This document shows positions 16,764-27,112 of a stretch of 64,000 nucleotides of DNA, piece after piece. The notes beneath the pieces were generated by a model, which ran no database searches, was not told the origin of the DNA, and worked only from the letters and a program-made list of their open reading frames with translations. Source of the stretch: Phycisphaeraceae bacterium (lineage in GTDB: Bacteria; Planctomycetota; Phycisphaerae; Phycisphaerales; UBA1924); NCBI GenBank assembly GCA_023898685.1, contig CP060234.1:2604001-2668000 (forward strand), in the 5' to 3' direction. How positions within the stretch are numbered: the first letter of the stretch is position 1; every line of letters starts with the position of its first letter. A program made the position numbers and the translations under genes.

Positions 16764-17492
16764 ATGGGTGGCTTGTTGCGGACAACACGGGCGGGGTGGG
16801 TCGTCGCGCTGTGCATCGTGGCGACGGCCGCCGCCGCGGCCGGCACGGAAGCGCTCCCCCTGGGCGCGGCATCTGGGGCAAGGCCGGGCGAGGTCGCCGA
16901 TCCCGAAGCCGACCATGACACCCAAGGCGGTTCGACACTCGATCTCGGCGGGGCCGCCCGGACGGTGCTCTCGCTCGGTTTCGTGCTGAGTCTCGCGGTG
17001 CTCGCGGCGGTGGGGGCCAAGAAGCTCTCGAAGGGGCGGGGCGGGCTGCTGGGGGCGCTGGGGCCGGGCGGGCCTTCGCCCTCGGGCGTGCTCGAGATCA
17101 TGGGGCGCTACCCGGTGGGGGCGGGGCAGACGCTGGTCCTGCTGCGGCTCGATCGCCGCCTGCTGCTGGTCCACCAGACGACCGGCCGGCGCGGGGCGCA
17201 GATGCGCACGCTCTGCGAGATCGCCGACCCGGACGAGGTCGCGTCGGTCCTGCTCAAGACGCGCGAGGCCCAGGACGAGGCGGTGCAGACGGGGTTCCGC
17301 GAGGCGATGCGCCGGCTCGAGACCGATTTTTCCGCGTTCGACGAGCCTGCTCCGCCGACGCGAGCGACGCTGGCGAACGACGAGGGCGACCGGGTCGAGC
17401 TGCTGCGCGAGCCGCTGGAAGGGACGAACGGGGCCGACATCGTGACGCTGCGATCTCGCCTGCATCGCTTCATCGAGGGGGCCCGGGCATGA
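16764..17492 (+). CDS. fliO: Flagellar export protein FliO
   Basis: Of 242 residues, with a signal-like N-terminal helix (8-30) and a membrane helix near 60-78 (VLSLGFVLSLAVLAAVGAKK). The FliO domain follows (VLEIMGRYPVGAGQTLVLLR, DRRLLLVHQTTGRRG). FliO helps assemble the FliP-FliQ-FliR gate. ATG 16764 is chosen with AGGA upstream; the frame is also open from a GTG at 16704. The stop overlaps the fliP ATG (ATGA). The C-terminal 90 residues are charged and not recognised. Confidence 0.85.
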   Translation: MGGLLRTTRAGWVVALCIVATAAAAAGTEALPLGAASGARPGEVADPEADHDTQGGSTLDLGGAARTVLSLGFVLSLAVLAAVGAKKLSKGRGGLLGALGPGGPSPSGVLEIMGRYPVGAGQTLVLLRLDRRLLLVHQTTGRRGAQMRTLCEIADPDEVASVLLKTREAQDEAVQTGFREAMRRLETDFSAFDEPAPPTRATLANDEGDRVELLREPLEGTNGADIVTLRSRLHRFIEGARA

Positions 17493-18601
17493 GCGCGGTG
17501 GGCCGCGTCATCCTTTCCCTGCTCGTCTTGATGACGATGGCGGCGGTGGCTCCGGGCCAGACGCTCGGGCCGACGGCGCCCTGGGACGAGACCCCGGCCC
17601 AATCGACGCTCGGGCCCTCGCTCTGGGCGCCGCCCGCGCGGCCCAACCCCGCGAGCCTCCTGGGCGACGCGGTGTCGCTCTTCGCGCGGGCGAGCGACGT
17701 GCAGGGCGGGGCGGTGACCAACGGGGCGGCGACGGCCGACGCGAGCGGGGGCGAGGAGCACAAGGGATTCAGCGTTGCGCTGAACATCATGCTGCTGCTG
17801 ACGGTGATCACGCTGGTCCCGTCGGTGATGGTGATGACGACCTGCTTCGTGCGCATTCTTATTGTCCTGGCGCTGCTGCGACAGGCGATCGGGACGCAGG
17901 CGATCCCGCCCGCCCAGGTTGTCACGGGGCTCGCGCTCTTTCTCACCGCGATGGTGATGGCCCCGACGATCGACCGCGTCTGGGACGAGGCGGTCGTGCC
18001 GTACAACAACGGCGAGATCAGCGACTACGGCGAGCTGTGGGACAAGGCCAAGCAGCCCTTGCGAGATTACATGTTCGACCAGATCGAGGCGACCGGCAAT
18101 TGGTCGAGCGTCTACATGCTGCTCAACTACCGCGGCGTCGACACGTCCGACCCGAGCGAGATGACACGGGCCGACGTCGACATGACCGTGCTCGTGCCGG
18201 CCTACATGCTCAGCGAGCTCAAAGTGGGGTTCCTGATGGGCTTCCGGGTCTACCTGCCCTTCCTCGTGATCGATATGGTCATCGCGAGCATCCTGATCTC
18301 GATGAGCATGATGATGCTGCCCCCGGTGCTCATCAGCCTGCCGTTCAAGCTGCTGCTGTTCGTGCTCGTCGACGGGTGGACACTCGTGGTCGGCAGCTTG
18401 CTCGAGAGCTTCGTGCAGGACGGCACGAGCGAGCGCACCTCGGCCCAGGCGGCGATGTTGCCGTTGCTGCTGATCCCGGTCGCCGTGAGAGGGGCCCGAG
18501 CGCGAGCGAGGGTGCCACAAGGGCAAATCGAAGTCCCTCGATTGGGCAAGCGGCGCCCTCGCTTGCGATTGGGCCTTCATCGCATCGGGGAAGGGAGGTA
18601 A
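17489..18601 (+). CDS. fliP: Flagellar export-gate protein FliP with an extra C-terminal tail
   Basis: Core subunit of the export gate. It has 370 residues against about 250-300 usual. A signal peptide (about 1-25) and a linker precede the FliP core, with MLLLTVITLVPSVMVMTTCF, RILIVLALLRQAIGTQAIPP, the periplasmic loop and the signatures FLMGFRVYLPFLVIDMVIAS and MMLPPVLISLPFKLLLFVL. A normal FliP would end soon after DGWTLVVGSLLESF. Here about 60 residues follow, the last ~37 Arg-rich (from about 334), translated from a palindromic repeat element at 18493-18575. The tail is probably accidental and may not affect function. Confidence 0.92.
   Translation: MSAVGRVILSLLVLMTMAAVAPGQTLGPTAPWDETPAQSTLGPSLWAPPARPNPASLLGDAVSLFARASDVQGGAVTNGAATADASGGEEHKGFSVALNIMLLLTVITLVPSVMVMTTCFVRILIVLALLRQAIGTQAIPPAQVVTGLALFLTAMVMAPTIDRVWDEAVVPYNNGEISDYGELWDKAKQPLRDYMFDQIEATGNWSSVYMLLNYRGVDTSDPSEMTRADVDMTVLVPAYMLSELKVGFLMGFRVYLPFLVIDMVIASILISMSMMMLPPVLISLPFKLLLFVLVDGWTLVVGSLLESFVQDGTSERTSAQAAMLPLLLIPVAVRGARARARVPQGQIEVPRLGKRRPRLRLGLHRIGEGR
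18493..18575. repeat. REP-like palindromic element inside the fliP 3' end
   Basis: Two 24-base arms (18493-18516 and 18552-18575) are inverted copies with 20 of 24 positions matching; the cores read AGCGAGGGTGCC and GGCGCCCTCGCT. A smaller inverted pair (AATCGA / TCGATT) lies between the arms. The arms resemble those of the element at 20796-20882 (shared GCCCG-AGCG-AGCGA pattern), so both probably belong to one repeat family of this genome. Confidence 0.6.
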
Positions 18602-18604
18602 CCG

Positions 18605-18862
18605 GTGGCCTACGACGAATCCGCTGTGTACGTCGTGCGTGAGACGCTGCTCGTGGCGCTGATGATCTCGGCCCCGATCCTGCTCTCCGGCGTGGTCGTG
18701 GGCCTTCTGATCTCGCTGATCCAGTCGGTGACGAGCGTGCAGGACCAGACGCTGACGTTTGTTCCCAAGATCGCGGCGATGATCGTCATCGCGGCGATCC
18801 TGCTCCCCTGGATCGTGATGCGGCTCATCGAGTTCGCCACCCAGATGTTCTTGCTCTTCTAG
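18605..18862 (+). CDS. fliQ: Flagellar export-gate protein FliQ
   Basis: Small two-helix gate subunit of 85 residues, a normal size. The first helix (LLVALMISAPILLSGVVVGL), the conserved loop LISLIQSVTSVQDQTLTFVP and the second helix (IAAMIVIAAILLPWIVMRLI) match FliQ closely. GGGAGG lies at 18592-18597, in the right place for the GTG at 18605. Confidence 0.96.
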   Translation: MAYDESAVYVVRETLLVALMISAPILLSGVVVGLLISLIQSVTSVQDQTLTFVPKIAAMIVIAAILLPWIVMRLIEFATQMFLLF

Positions 18863-18879
18863 GGACGCAGAGGTGAGCG

Positions 18880-19665
18880 GTGCCAGACGTCTCGGCCTTC
18901 ATCCAGCACTTCGGCCCCTGGCTGCTCGTGTTCAACCGCGTGCTGGGCGTGTTCATCTTCACGCCACTGCTCGCGAGCGGGGCGGTGCCCGTGCGGTTCA
19001 GGGTGTTGCTGGCGGCGGGCTTCGCGGCGGCGGTGTACGGCTTCCTGCCCCCCGAGCTGCGCGAGATGCCCCGGGCGACGCTGGCCGAGCACGCGTTCAT
19101 GATGTTCTCGGAGGTCATGGCGGGCGCCGCGATCGGGTTCATCGCGGGCCTGCCGGTCGTCACGATGGAGATGGCGGGCCACCTGATGGGCCACCAGATG
19201 GCCCTCTCGCTCGCCCAGTCGTACAACCCCGAGCTCGAAACCAACATGAACGCGATCGGCTCGATGCTGTTCTACATGGGCATGTCGGCGTTCATCCTCC
19301 TGGGCGGGGCCGACGAGGTGCTGCTGATCCTGGCCCGGTCGTTCGAGACGCTGCCGATGGGGGGGCTCGCGGCGGGCGACGCGCCTGTTTCGGTCGTGCT
19401 TGCGGTGCTGAGCTCGGGGACGGAGATCGCCATGCGGGTCTCGGCCCCGGTGCTCGCGATCATCCTCGTCGTGCTGGTGGCGATGGGGTTCATCATGAAG
19501 ACGATGCCGCAGATCAACGTGCTCTCGATCGGCTTCGCGATCAAGATTCTGGGCGGGCTGTCGATCCTGACGCTCGCGCTGTTCACAATCAACACCGTGA
19601 TCTCGGGGCATGTCGAGCAGACGCTGAACGCGGTCGAGATGTGGGTCGCGGGGCTGGGCCGGTGA
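18880..19665 (+). CDS. fliR: Flagellar export-gate protein FliR
   Basis: Gate subunit of 261 residues with about six hydrophobic segments. Recognisable FliR parts are WLLVFNRVLGVFIFTPLLAS, FMMFSEVMAGAAIGFIAGLP, MEMAGHLMGHQMALSLAQSY and MKTMPQINVLSIGFAIKILG. One FliR completes the FliP5-FliQ4-FliR1 core. The GTG at 18880 follows GAGGTGAGCG; flhB follows after 9 bases. Confidence 0.95.
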   Translation: MPDVSAFIQHFGPWLLVFNRVLGVFIFTPLLASGAVPVRFRVLLAAGFAAAVYGFLPPELREMPRATLAEHAFMMFSEVMAGAAIGFIAGLPVVTMEMAGHLMGHQMALSLAQSYNPELETNMNAIGSMLFYMGMSAFILLGGADEVLLILARSFETLPMGGLAAGDAPVSVVLAVLSSGTEIAMRVSAPVLAIILVVLVAMGFIMKTMPQINVLSIGFAIKILGGLSILTLALFTINTVISGHVEQTLNAVEMWVAGLGR

Positions 19666-19674
19666 GGGAGGGCC

Positions 19675-20766
19675 ATGGCTGAGTCGCTGGGCGAAAAAAC
19701 CGAGGAAGCGACGCCGAAGAAGCTCGAACAGGCGCGCGAGCGAGGGCAGGTCGCCAAGAGCCAGGACCTGGCGGGCGCCCTGAGCCTGTCGGTCGCCACC
19801 GTGCTCATCGTCGCCTACGGGGGCGTCGTGTTCGAGCGGTCGGCGCTGCTCATCCGCTCGGTGCTCGAAAGCCAGATCACCGGCGCCCCTCTCGACGCCC
19901 GCGACATGATGGCGTCGTTCATCAGCGCCATGACCACGGCCTGCATCATGGTGGCGCCTGTGCTTGTCGTCACCTTCATCGCGGCCTACGTGGTCAACGT
20001 CTTCCAGATCGGGTTCCTCTTCACAACCAAGCCGCTCGCGCCCGACCTCAGCAAGCTCAACCCAGCCAAGGGTGTCCAGAAGCTGTTCGACACCCAGAAC
20101 ATGGTCAAGTCGGGCGTGAACATGATCAAGCTCGCCGCGGCGATCTGGATCACGTGGGGCCTGGTCGGCTCGAGGCTCGAGCGGCTCGCGGCGCTGCCTT
20201 CGCTGGGCATCCGCGGCGGGATGTGGATGATCGGCGTGACGCTGCTCGAGATCGCGGCGGTCCTGTCGCTGCTGCTGCTCATCCTGGGCATCGTCGACTG
20301 GATCTACCAGCGCTGGCAGTTCAAACGCAACATGCGGATGACCAAGCAGGAGGTCAAGGAAGAGCGGCGGAGCATGGAGGGCGACGTCGAGGTCAAGCGC
20401 CGCCGGATGCGGATGTACGGCGAGATCACACGCCAGCAGATCCGAGCGGGCACGCCCACCGCCGACGTGATCGTGACCAACCCGACGCACTACTCGGTCG
20501 CGATCCGCTACGACGGCGAGACGATGGACGCCCCGACCGTGGTCGCCAAGGGGGCCGACCTGCTCGCGTTCCAGATCCGCCAGATCGCCTCGGCCTGCGG
20601 CATCCCGCTGGTCGAGCGCCCCCCTCTAGCGAGGGCGCTGTATCACGGCACGAACGTGGGAGAGCAGATCGCACCGGAGCACTACGCGGCGGTGGCCGAG
20701 GTGCTCGCGTACGTGTATCGCCTCGATGCGGACGCGAGGCGCCGGGAGGGGGTCGGCGCGGCATGA
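19675..20766 (+). CDS. flhB: Flagellar export switch protein FlhB
   Basis: Export-specificity switch of 363 residues. The N-terminal signature EKTEEATPKKLEQARERGQV is followed by four membrane segments and a linker (KQEVKEERRSMEGDVEVKRR). The autocleavage site NPTH is in VTNPTHYSVAIRY, with the conserved ending ASACGIPLVERPPLARALYH. FlhB cleaves itself at Asn-Pro and works with FliK to switch from hook to filament export. Confidence 0.96.
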   Translation: MAESLGEKTEEATPKKLEQARERGQVAKSQDLAGALSLSVATVLIVAYGGVVFERSALLIRSVLESQITGAPLDARDMMASFISAMTTACIMVAPVLVVTFIAAYVVNVFQIGFLFTTKPLAPDLSKLNPAKGVQKLFDTQNMVKSGVNMIKLAAAIWITWGLVGSRLERLAALPSLGIRGGMWMIGVTLLEIAAVLSLLLLILGIVDWIYQRWQFKRNMRMTKQEVKEERRSMEGDVEVKRRRMRMYGEITRQQIRAGTPTADVIVTNPTHYSVAIRYDGETMDAPTVVAKGADLLAFQIRQIASACGIPLVERPPLARALYHGTNVGEQIAPEHYAAVAEVLAYVYRLDADARRREGVGAA

Positions 20767-20795
20767 CGAAGCAACGCCTGTCAGGCAGGATGAAT

Positions 20796-20882
20796 GGAGC
20801 CCTGAGCGTGAGCGACCGGCCGAAGTGCAAGGGGATTCGTGAGCACCCGCCCGCTCGGCCCATCGCTGACGCTCCGGGCTCC
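20796..20882. repeat. REP-like palindromic element between flhB and flhA
   Basis: Two 27-base arms (20796-20822 and 20856-20882) are inverted copies matching at 23 of 27 positions; the cores read GAGCGTGAGCGA and TCGCTGACGCTC. The element fills most of the 137-base gap between two genes that are usually close. No transposase is present. It resembles the palindrome in the fliP 3' end. Confidence 0.65.
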
Positions 20883-20903
20883 TTGGGAGGCACACGCTGA
20901 CGC

Positions 20904-23096
<2,193 letters not shown>

Positions 23097-23216
23097 ACGA
23101 GGCCCCCGCGGTCCTGATTGATCTGGTAGACTCCGCCGTCGGACAGGATGTCCGGCTGCGATTCGCGTTCCACGTGTGTGGATGTGCGACGATCAGGTCT
23201 GCCAGGGACGGCCGCG

Positions 23217-24533
23217 ATGGATCTGAAAACCTATCGCTCATCGACGATGGCTGGTGCGCTGGCCGAGGTCAAGAAAGAGCTCGGCCCGGACGCGGTCATT
23301 CTGCGCACGCGGAGCTTCAAGTCGGGCGGGCTGCTGGGTTTCGGCGGCAATTCGATCGTTGAGATCACCGCCGCGAAGGACTCGCCCGCCGCGGGTACGT
23401 ACACGCCGCGACGAAGACCGGCGGCTCCCGCGTCATCACGGCCGCCGATCCGCGAACGGCAGACACTCACGCCGAACTCGCCCGTCGGTGTTGACGCAAC
23501 GCCCGACGCGGGCCATGTGCTCGATCGGCAGGTTGCCGCCGCGGCCGATCGCGCGACACGGCGTGCCGCCCCGGTCACGCAGGTGGCGCTCCGGCCGGCG
23601 ACCGCGGACGCGCACGCCTCGCTCGAGGCCGAACTCGCCTCGATCAAAGGACTGATTTCGCAGGTGCTCCAGACGACGCGTCGCACGGCCGTGCGAGTGG
23701 ACGGGGCCGACGCGATGGCGCACTGGGCGCAGGGCGGCTCTGATCCGCTGTTCGATCTCTACAACAGGTTGATTGAGCACGAGCTGCCCCAGCCGATCGT
23801 CGATGAGCTCGTCGTCGAGGTCCGCGACGAGCTGAGCGTTGGCGAGCTCGCCGACGCGGCGATCGTCCGCGAGACGCTGCTGCGCAGACTCTCGGCCCGC
23901 ATCCGCGTTGTCGGCCCGTGCGAACCGGTCGGCAACGGCCCGATTGTCGAGGCGCTCATCGGCCCCACGGGCGTCGGGAAGACGACCACGATCGCCAAGC
24001 TCGCGGCGACGCAGAAGCTCCGTTACGGCCGATCGGTCGGGCTCATCACCGCCGATACGTACCGGATCGCCGCAGTCGAACAGCTGCGCACCTACGCCGG
24101 CATCATCGGCGTGCCGCTCGAGGTCGTGCTGACCCCAACAGAAATGGACGAGGCCCGCGCTCGCCTGTCGAGCTGCGACGTGGTCTTCGTCGACACACCG
24201 GGCCGGAGCCCACGCGACGCCGCCCGGCTCGACCAGCTCGCGGCGTTTCTCGCGACCGCCAAGCCCTCGCGCACGCACCTGGCGCTCTCGGCGAATTCGG
24301 GGCCCAGCGTGCTGAGATCGGCCGCGGATCGTTTCGGCGGCGCCGGCGCCGATTGCCTGCTGCTCACCAAGCTCGACGAGGCGGGCGGGCTGGGCGTCAT
24401 CGGACACGCCGCCGAGGCGACCGGCCTTCCCCTCAGCTACGTGACGACGGGGCAGGAGGTGCCCGATCACATCGAACCCGCGAAGCCCGAGAGGCTGGCG
24501 AGGCTCGTGCTCGATGGGGAGATCAACGCATGA
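23217..24533 (+). CDS. flhF: Flagellar placement GTPase FlhF
   Basis: SRP-type GTPase that sets flagellum position and number. From ATG 23217 it has 438 residues. The FlhF N-terminal signature (MDLKTYRSSTMAGALAEVKK, GPDAVILRTR) is followed by a variable Pro/Ala linker (about 60-165) and the NG domain. The G1 loop is GPTGVGKTTTIAKLA and the ITADTYRIAAVEQLRTYA block is conserved. The G3 element reads VFVDTPGRS and G4 reads LLTKLDEAGGLG. A start at 23148 would add unrelated residues. The stop overlaps the next ATG (ATGA). Confidence 0.94.
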   Translation: MDLKTYRSSTMAGALAEVKKELGPDAVILRTRSFKSGGLLGFGGNSIVEITAAKDSPAAGTYTPRRRPAAPASSRPPIRERQTLTPNSPVGVDATPDAGHVLDRQVAAAADRATRRAAPVTQVALRPATADAHASLEAELASIKGLISQVLQTTRRTAVRVDGADAMAHWAQGGSDPLFDLYNRLIEHELPQPIVDELVVEVRDELSVGELADAAIVRETLLRRLSARIRVVGPCEPVGNGPIVEALIGPTGVGKTTTIAKLAATQKLRYGRSVGLITADTYRIAAVEQLRTYAGIIGVPLEVVLTPTEMDEARARLSSCDVVFVDTPGRSPRDAARLDQLAAFLATAKPSRTHLALSANSGPSVLRSAADRFGGAGADCLLLTKLDEAGGLGVIGHAAEATGLPLSYVTTGQEVPDHIEPAKPERLARLVLDGEINA

Positions 24534-25456
24534 GCGCGCTCGCGGATGATCGCCGGGGCGTGGCGGTCGGCTCGCCGATCGAAGACCAGGCGGCCACGCT
24601 GCGCCGGCTCGTCGCGAGGGCCGAACCGCCCCGCGCGGACCGGCCCGTGCTGCTCCGTCGCGATGGCGCCCCCGTCATCGCCATCGCCTCGGGCAAGGGC
24701 GGCGTGGGCAAGTCGACGATCTCCGTCAACGTCGCGATCGCGATCCACGGGACCCGCCCGGCCGTGCTCGTCGACGGCGACCTGGGCACTGCGAACGCCG
24801 ACGTCCTTTGCGGGCTCGCGCCCTCGCGCCGGCTCGACGCCGAGCTGTTCCGCCCGGGTGGACCCGATCTCGATTCGCTCAGGATGGAAACACCCTGGGG
24901 ATTCGGGCTTATCCCCGGCGCTGCCGGCGTGGCGCACGCCCCGCAACTCGACGCCCGCCAACGGCACGATCTCATCGGCGCGCTCCGTGGATTGGGCGGC
25001 CCGGGTGACGCTGTCCTCATCGATCTCGGCGCCGGCATCGGTGCGCCGGTCGTCGAGGCCGTCGCGGCCTCCGACCTGGGCGTGATCGTCACCACCGCAG
25101 AGCCCGCGGCGCTCGCGGACGCGTATGCCTTGATCAAGTGCGTCACGCGCCACCGCGGCGATCCTCGTCCCCTCCGGATCGGGTTGGTTGTCAATATGGT
25201 CGATACCCGGGCGATCGGACGTGCCGCCCACGAGCGGATCGACCGGGTGTGCCAGCGGTTCCTTGGTGGTTCGATGCCCCTGATCGGGCTTGTCCGGCGT
25301 GATAAGCATGTCGCGTACTCCGTGCGCCGACGTGAGCCGCTGCTCGCCTGCCACCCGCGAGGCCCGGCGGCCCGAGACCTTCGGGCCCTGGCGGCGATGA
25401 TCGCGGCTATCGCCCCCAGAATCGGGCGATCGACGACCGAAGGAGCCCTTCCATGA
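24530..25456 (+). CDS. flhG: Flagellar number regulator FlhG (MinD/ParA-like ATPase)
   Basis: ParA-type ATPase of 308 residues that works with FlhF to control flagellar number. The deviant Walker A is ASGKGGVGKST (with the MinD signature Lys), then LVDGDLGTANADVLCGL and the Walker B-like VLIDLGAGIGAPVVEAVAAS. The VTTAEPAALADAYALIKCV block and the receiver-like ending (MPLIGLVRRDKHVAYSVRRR) are typical. An N-terminal FlhF-contact stretch lies in residues 1-45. It overlaps flhF by four bases. Confidence 0.92.
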   Translation: MSALADDRRGVAVGSPIEDQAATLRRLVARAEPPRADRPVLLRRDGAPVIAIASGKGGVGKSTISVNVAIAIHGTRPAVLVDGDLGTANADVLCGLAPSRRLDAELFRPGGPDLDSLRMETPWGFGLIPGAAGVAHAPQLDARQRHDLIGALRGLGGPGDAVLIDLGAGIGAPVVEAVAASDLGVIVTTAEPAALADAYALIKCVTRHRGDPRPLRIGLVVNMVDTRAIGRAAHERIDRVCQRFLGGSMPLIGLVRRDKHVAYSVRRREPLLACHPRGPAARDLRALAAMIAAIAPRIGRSTTEGALP

Positions 25457-25594
25457 CCCGACCGTTCCGTCAAGATCGCCGCAGACTGTCGCCTATTTGG
25501 CGTCGAATCGGGCCATTGTTCAAGTCGGCCTGGTCGCGGGCCGAATCCGATCGCACGGTGATGCGCTCTCGCCTCATCGTGGAGGGAAAGCTGG

Positions 25595-25879
25595 GTGGAA
25601 TCACCATCCAAGATCTTTGCGGCGGTGCTGGGGCTGACGGCGTTCGCGGTCGCCATCGTGGCCGGCCTGATGAACGGGGGGGACGGTCGCTCGATTCTCA
25701 CCCGCGCCCTTACCTGCATGGTCGTGTGCTATCCGGTCGGCCTCGTCCTGGGGGCGGTCGCGAGGCACGCGGTCGACGAGCACACCTCGGCGTACAAGCG
25801 GGATCACCCGCCCCGGCCGATTCCGAAGTTCGGATCGGGCGCCGGCGCCGAAGAGATCATCGAAGTGGATGTCGCGTGA
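25595..25879 (+). CDS. Small two-helix membrane protein, unknown
   Basis: A 94-residue protein not recognised by family. It has two hydrophobic segments, near 7-25 (IFAAVLGLTAFAVAIVAGLM) and 38-58 (LTCMVVCYPVGLVLGAVARH), and a charged C-terminal tail ending in EEIIEVDVA. GAGGGAAAG precedes the GTG. It lies between flhG and fliA, in the same direction, so it is probably expressed with the flagellar genes. Whether it acts in motility is unknown. Confidence 0.6.
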   Translation: MESPSKIFAAVLGLTAFAVAIVAGLMNGGDGRSILTRALTCMVVCYPVGLVLGAVARHAVDEHTSAYKRDHPPRPIPKFGSGAGAEEIIEVDVA

Positions 25880-25957
25880 GGCCGAGCACCATGACGGGCA
25901 GTTCCCGCAATGCCGAGGCTTTTTTTTCACCGCGACGCCGGCGGCGGGTTGGCGCCC

Positions 25958-25985
25958 GTCACAGCATTCTGATTCCGTGTATACT
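25958..25985 (+). promoter_or_regulatory. Candidate housekeeping promoter for fliA
   Basis: GTCACA (25958-25963) and TATACT (25980-25985) are separated by 16 bases, a reasonable sigma-70-type promoter about 100 bases before the fliA ATG. The run of eight T at about 25920 upstream could mark the end of the previous transcript, though no strong stem precedes it. Confidence 0.45.
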
Positions 25986-26083
25986 CCACCGCCACGGGCA
26001 AGGATCGCCCGTGCAGCGCAGAGAAGGCCGCGTCGGAGATCCATCCGGCCGGCCCGCGTGAGCCGATGGTCAAGGAGCGGACC

Positions 26084-26935
26084 ATGACAGTGACCAGAAC
26101 GTCGACCCGTTTCTCTTCTCGTTCCAACGCTCGCCACGCCGAGCCGTCGAACGTCCCGACGCCCTACGACGACATGCCGATCGAGGACGTCTGGCGTGAG
26201 TATCAGAAGGCCGGGTCGGAGACGATCCGCAACTTCCTTGTCGAGAAGTATCTCCACCTCGTGCGGTACAACGCCGAGCGGATCTACGCCCGCCTGCCCG
26301 ATGAGGTCGACATCGAGGACCTGATGTCGGTCGGCCTCTTCGGGCTGATGGACGCGATCGACAAGTACGACCTGTCGCGCGAGGTGAAGTTCGAGACGTT
26401 CTGCGCCCCGCGCATCAGCGGCGCGATCCTCGACGAGCTCCGCTCGATGGACTGGGTCCCCCGTCTCGTCCGGCACCGCTCCAGCCGGGTCGAGCAGGCG
26501 CGCCAGCAGATCGAGAAGGAGACGGGCCGCAAGGCGACCGACGACGAGATCGCCGACCGGCTGAACATCGACGACGAGGAGTTCCGCAAGTTCCGCCGCG
26601 ACAGCAAGGCCGTCGCGGTGACGAGCATCAACCGCAAGTGCTTCCCGTCGGATGGCAGCCGGGAGCTGCGCGAGATCGACGTGATCCGCGACCCGGCGCA
26701 GACGAGCCCGGTGAAGCTTCTCCAGCGGCGGGATCTGCGCGAGCTGATCACCAAGGGCCTGAGCCGGGCCGAGCGGCTGATCGTGATCCTCTACTACTAC
26801 GAGGCGATGACGATGAAGGAGATCGGCGCGACGCTCGACCTCTCCGAGAGCCGGGTGAGCCAGATGCACTCGTCGATCCTCGCCCGTCTCAAGGCGCAGA
26901 TGCAGCACCGCATGCGCGAGCTCGAGGAGGAGTAG
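26084..26935 (+). CDS. fliA: RNA polymerase sigma factor for flagellar operon, FliA/WhiG family
   Basis: Sigma-28-type factor of 283 residues. Region 2 contains NFLVEKYLHLVRYNAERIYA, DIEDLMSVGLFGLMDAIDKY and KFETFCAPRISGAILDELRS followed by MDWVPR, the FliA/WhiG hallmark. Region 3 is around VEQARQQIEKETGRKATDDE. Region 4 contains AERLIVILYYYEAMTMKEIG and the helix-turn-helix LDLSESRVSQMHSSILARLK. AAGGAG seven bases before ATG 26084 sets the start. No FlgM anti-sigma gene is seen nearby. Confidence 0.93.
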   Translation: MTVTRTSTRFSSRSNARHAEPSNVPTPYDDMPIEDVWREYQKAGSETIRNFLVEKYLHLVRYNAERIYARLPDEVDIEDLMSVGLFGLMDAIDKYDLSREVKFETFCAPRISGAILDELRSMDWVPRLVRHRSSRVEQARQQIEKETGRKATDDEIADRLNIDDEEFRKFRRDSKAVAVTSINRKCFPSDGSRELREIDVIRDPAQTSPVKLLQRRDLRELITKGLSRAERLIVILYYYEAMTMKEIGATLDLSESRVSQMHSSILARLKAQMQHRMRELEEE

Positions 26936-26971
26936 GCCATCCGCTCACATCCGATCGCAAGCACGAACGAG

Positions 26972-27001
26972 ACCCGGGCGCGAGCCCGGGTGTTCTTCTT
27001 T
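26972..27001 (+). terminator. Intrinsic terminator after fliA
   Basis: A perfect 8-base-pair stem ACCCGGGC / GCCCGGGT with a GCGA tetraloop (26972-26991) is followed by GTTCTTCTTT. It ends the flagellar transcript. Almost the same hairpin with the same leading AACGAG is found after the cytochrome gene at 46298. Confidence 0.85.
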
Positions 27002-27112
27002 CCGGGGATCACCGTGGTGTTTCATGCTCGCCGTGGGCGAGCATAATCGTGGTCGCTCAACGCGACCGCACCATGCGCTTGTCTCGCCGACGCCCCGGCG
27101 CTTCACTTCCCC

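Noticed and set aside
18859..20490. A 543-codon minus-strand open frame opposite fliR/flhB
   Set aside because: Asp/His/Arg-rich composition without a known domain; the plus strand holds two certain flagellar genes.
25453..26061. A 202-codon frame starting with ATGA at the flhG stop
   Set aside because: The coupling is tempting, but the frame overlaps the small membrane gene and fliA leader in another phase and becomes Arg/Gly-rich. Only the first ~45 codons could be real.
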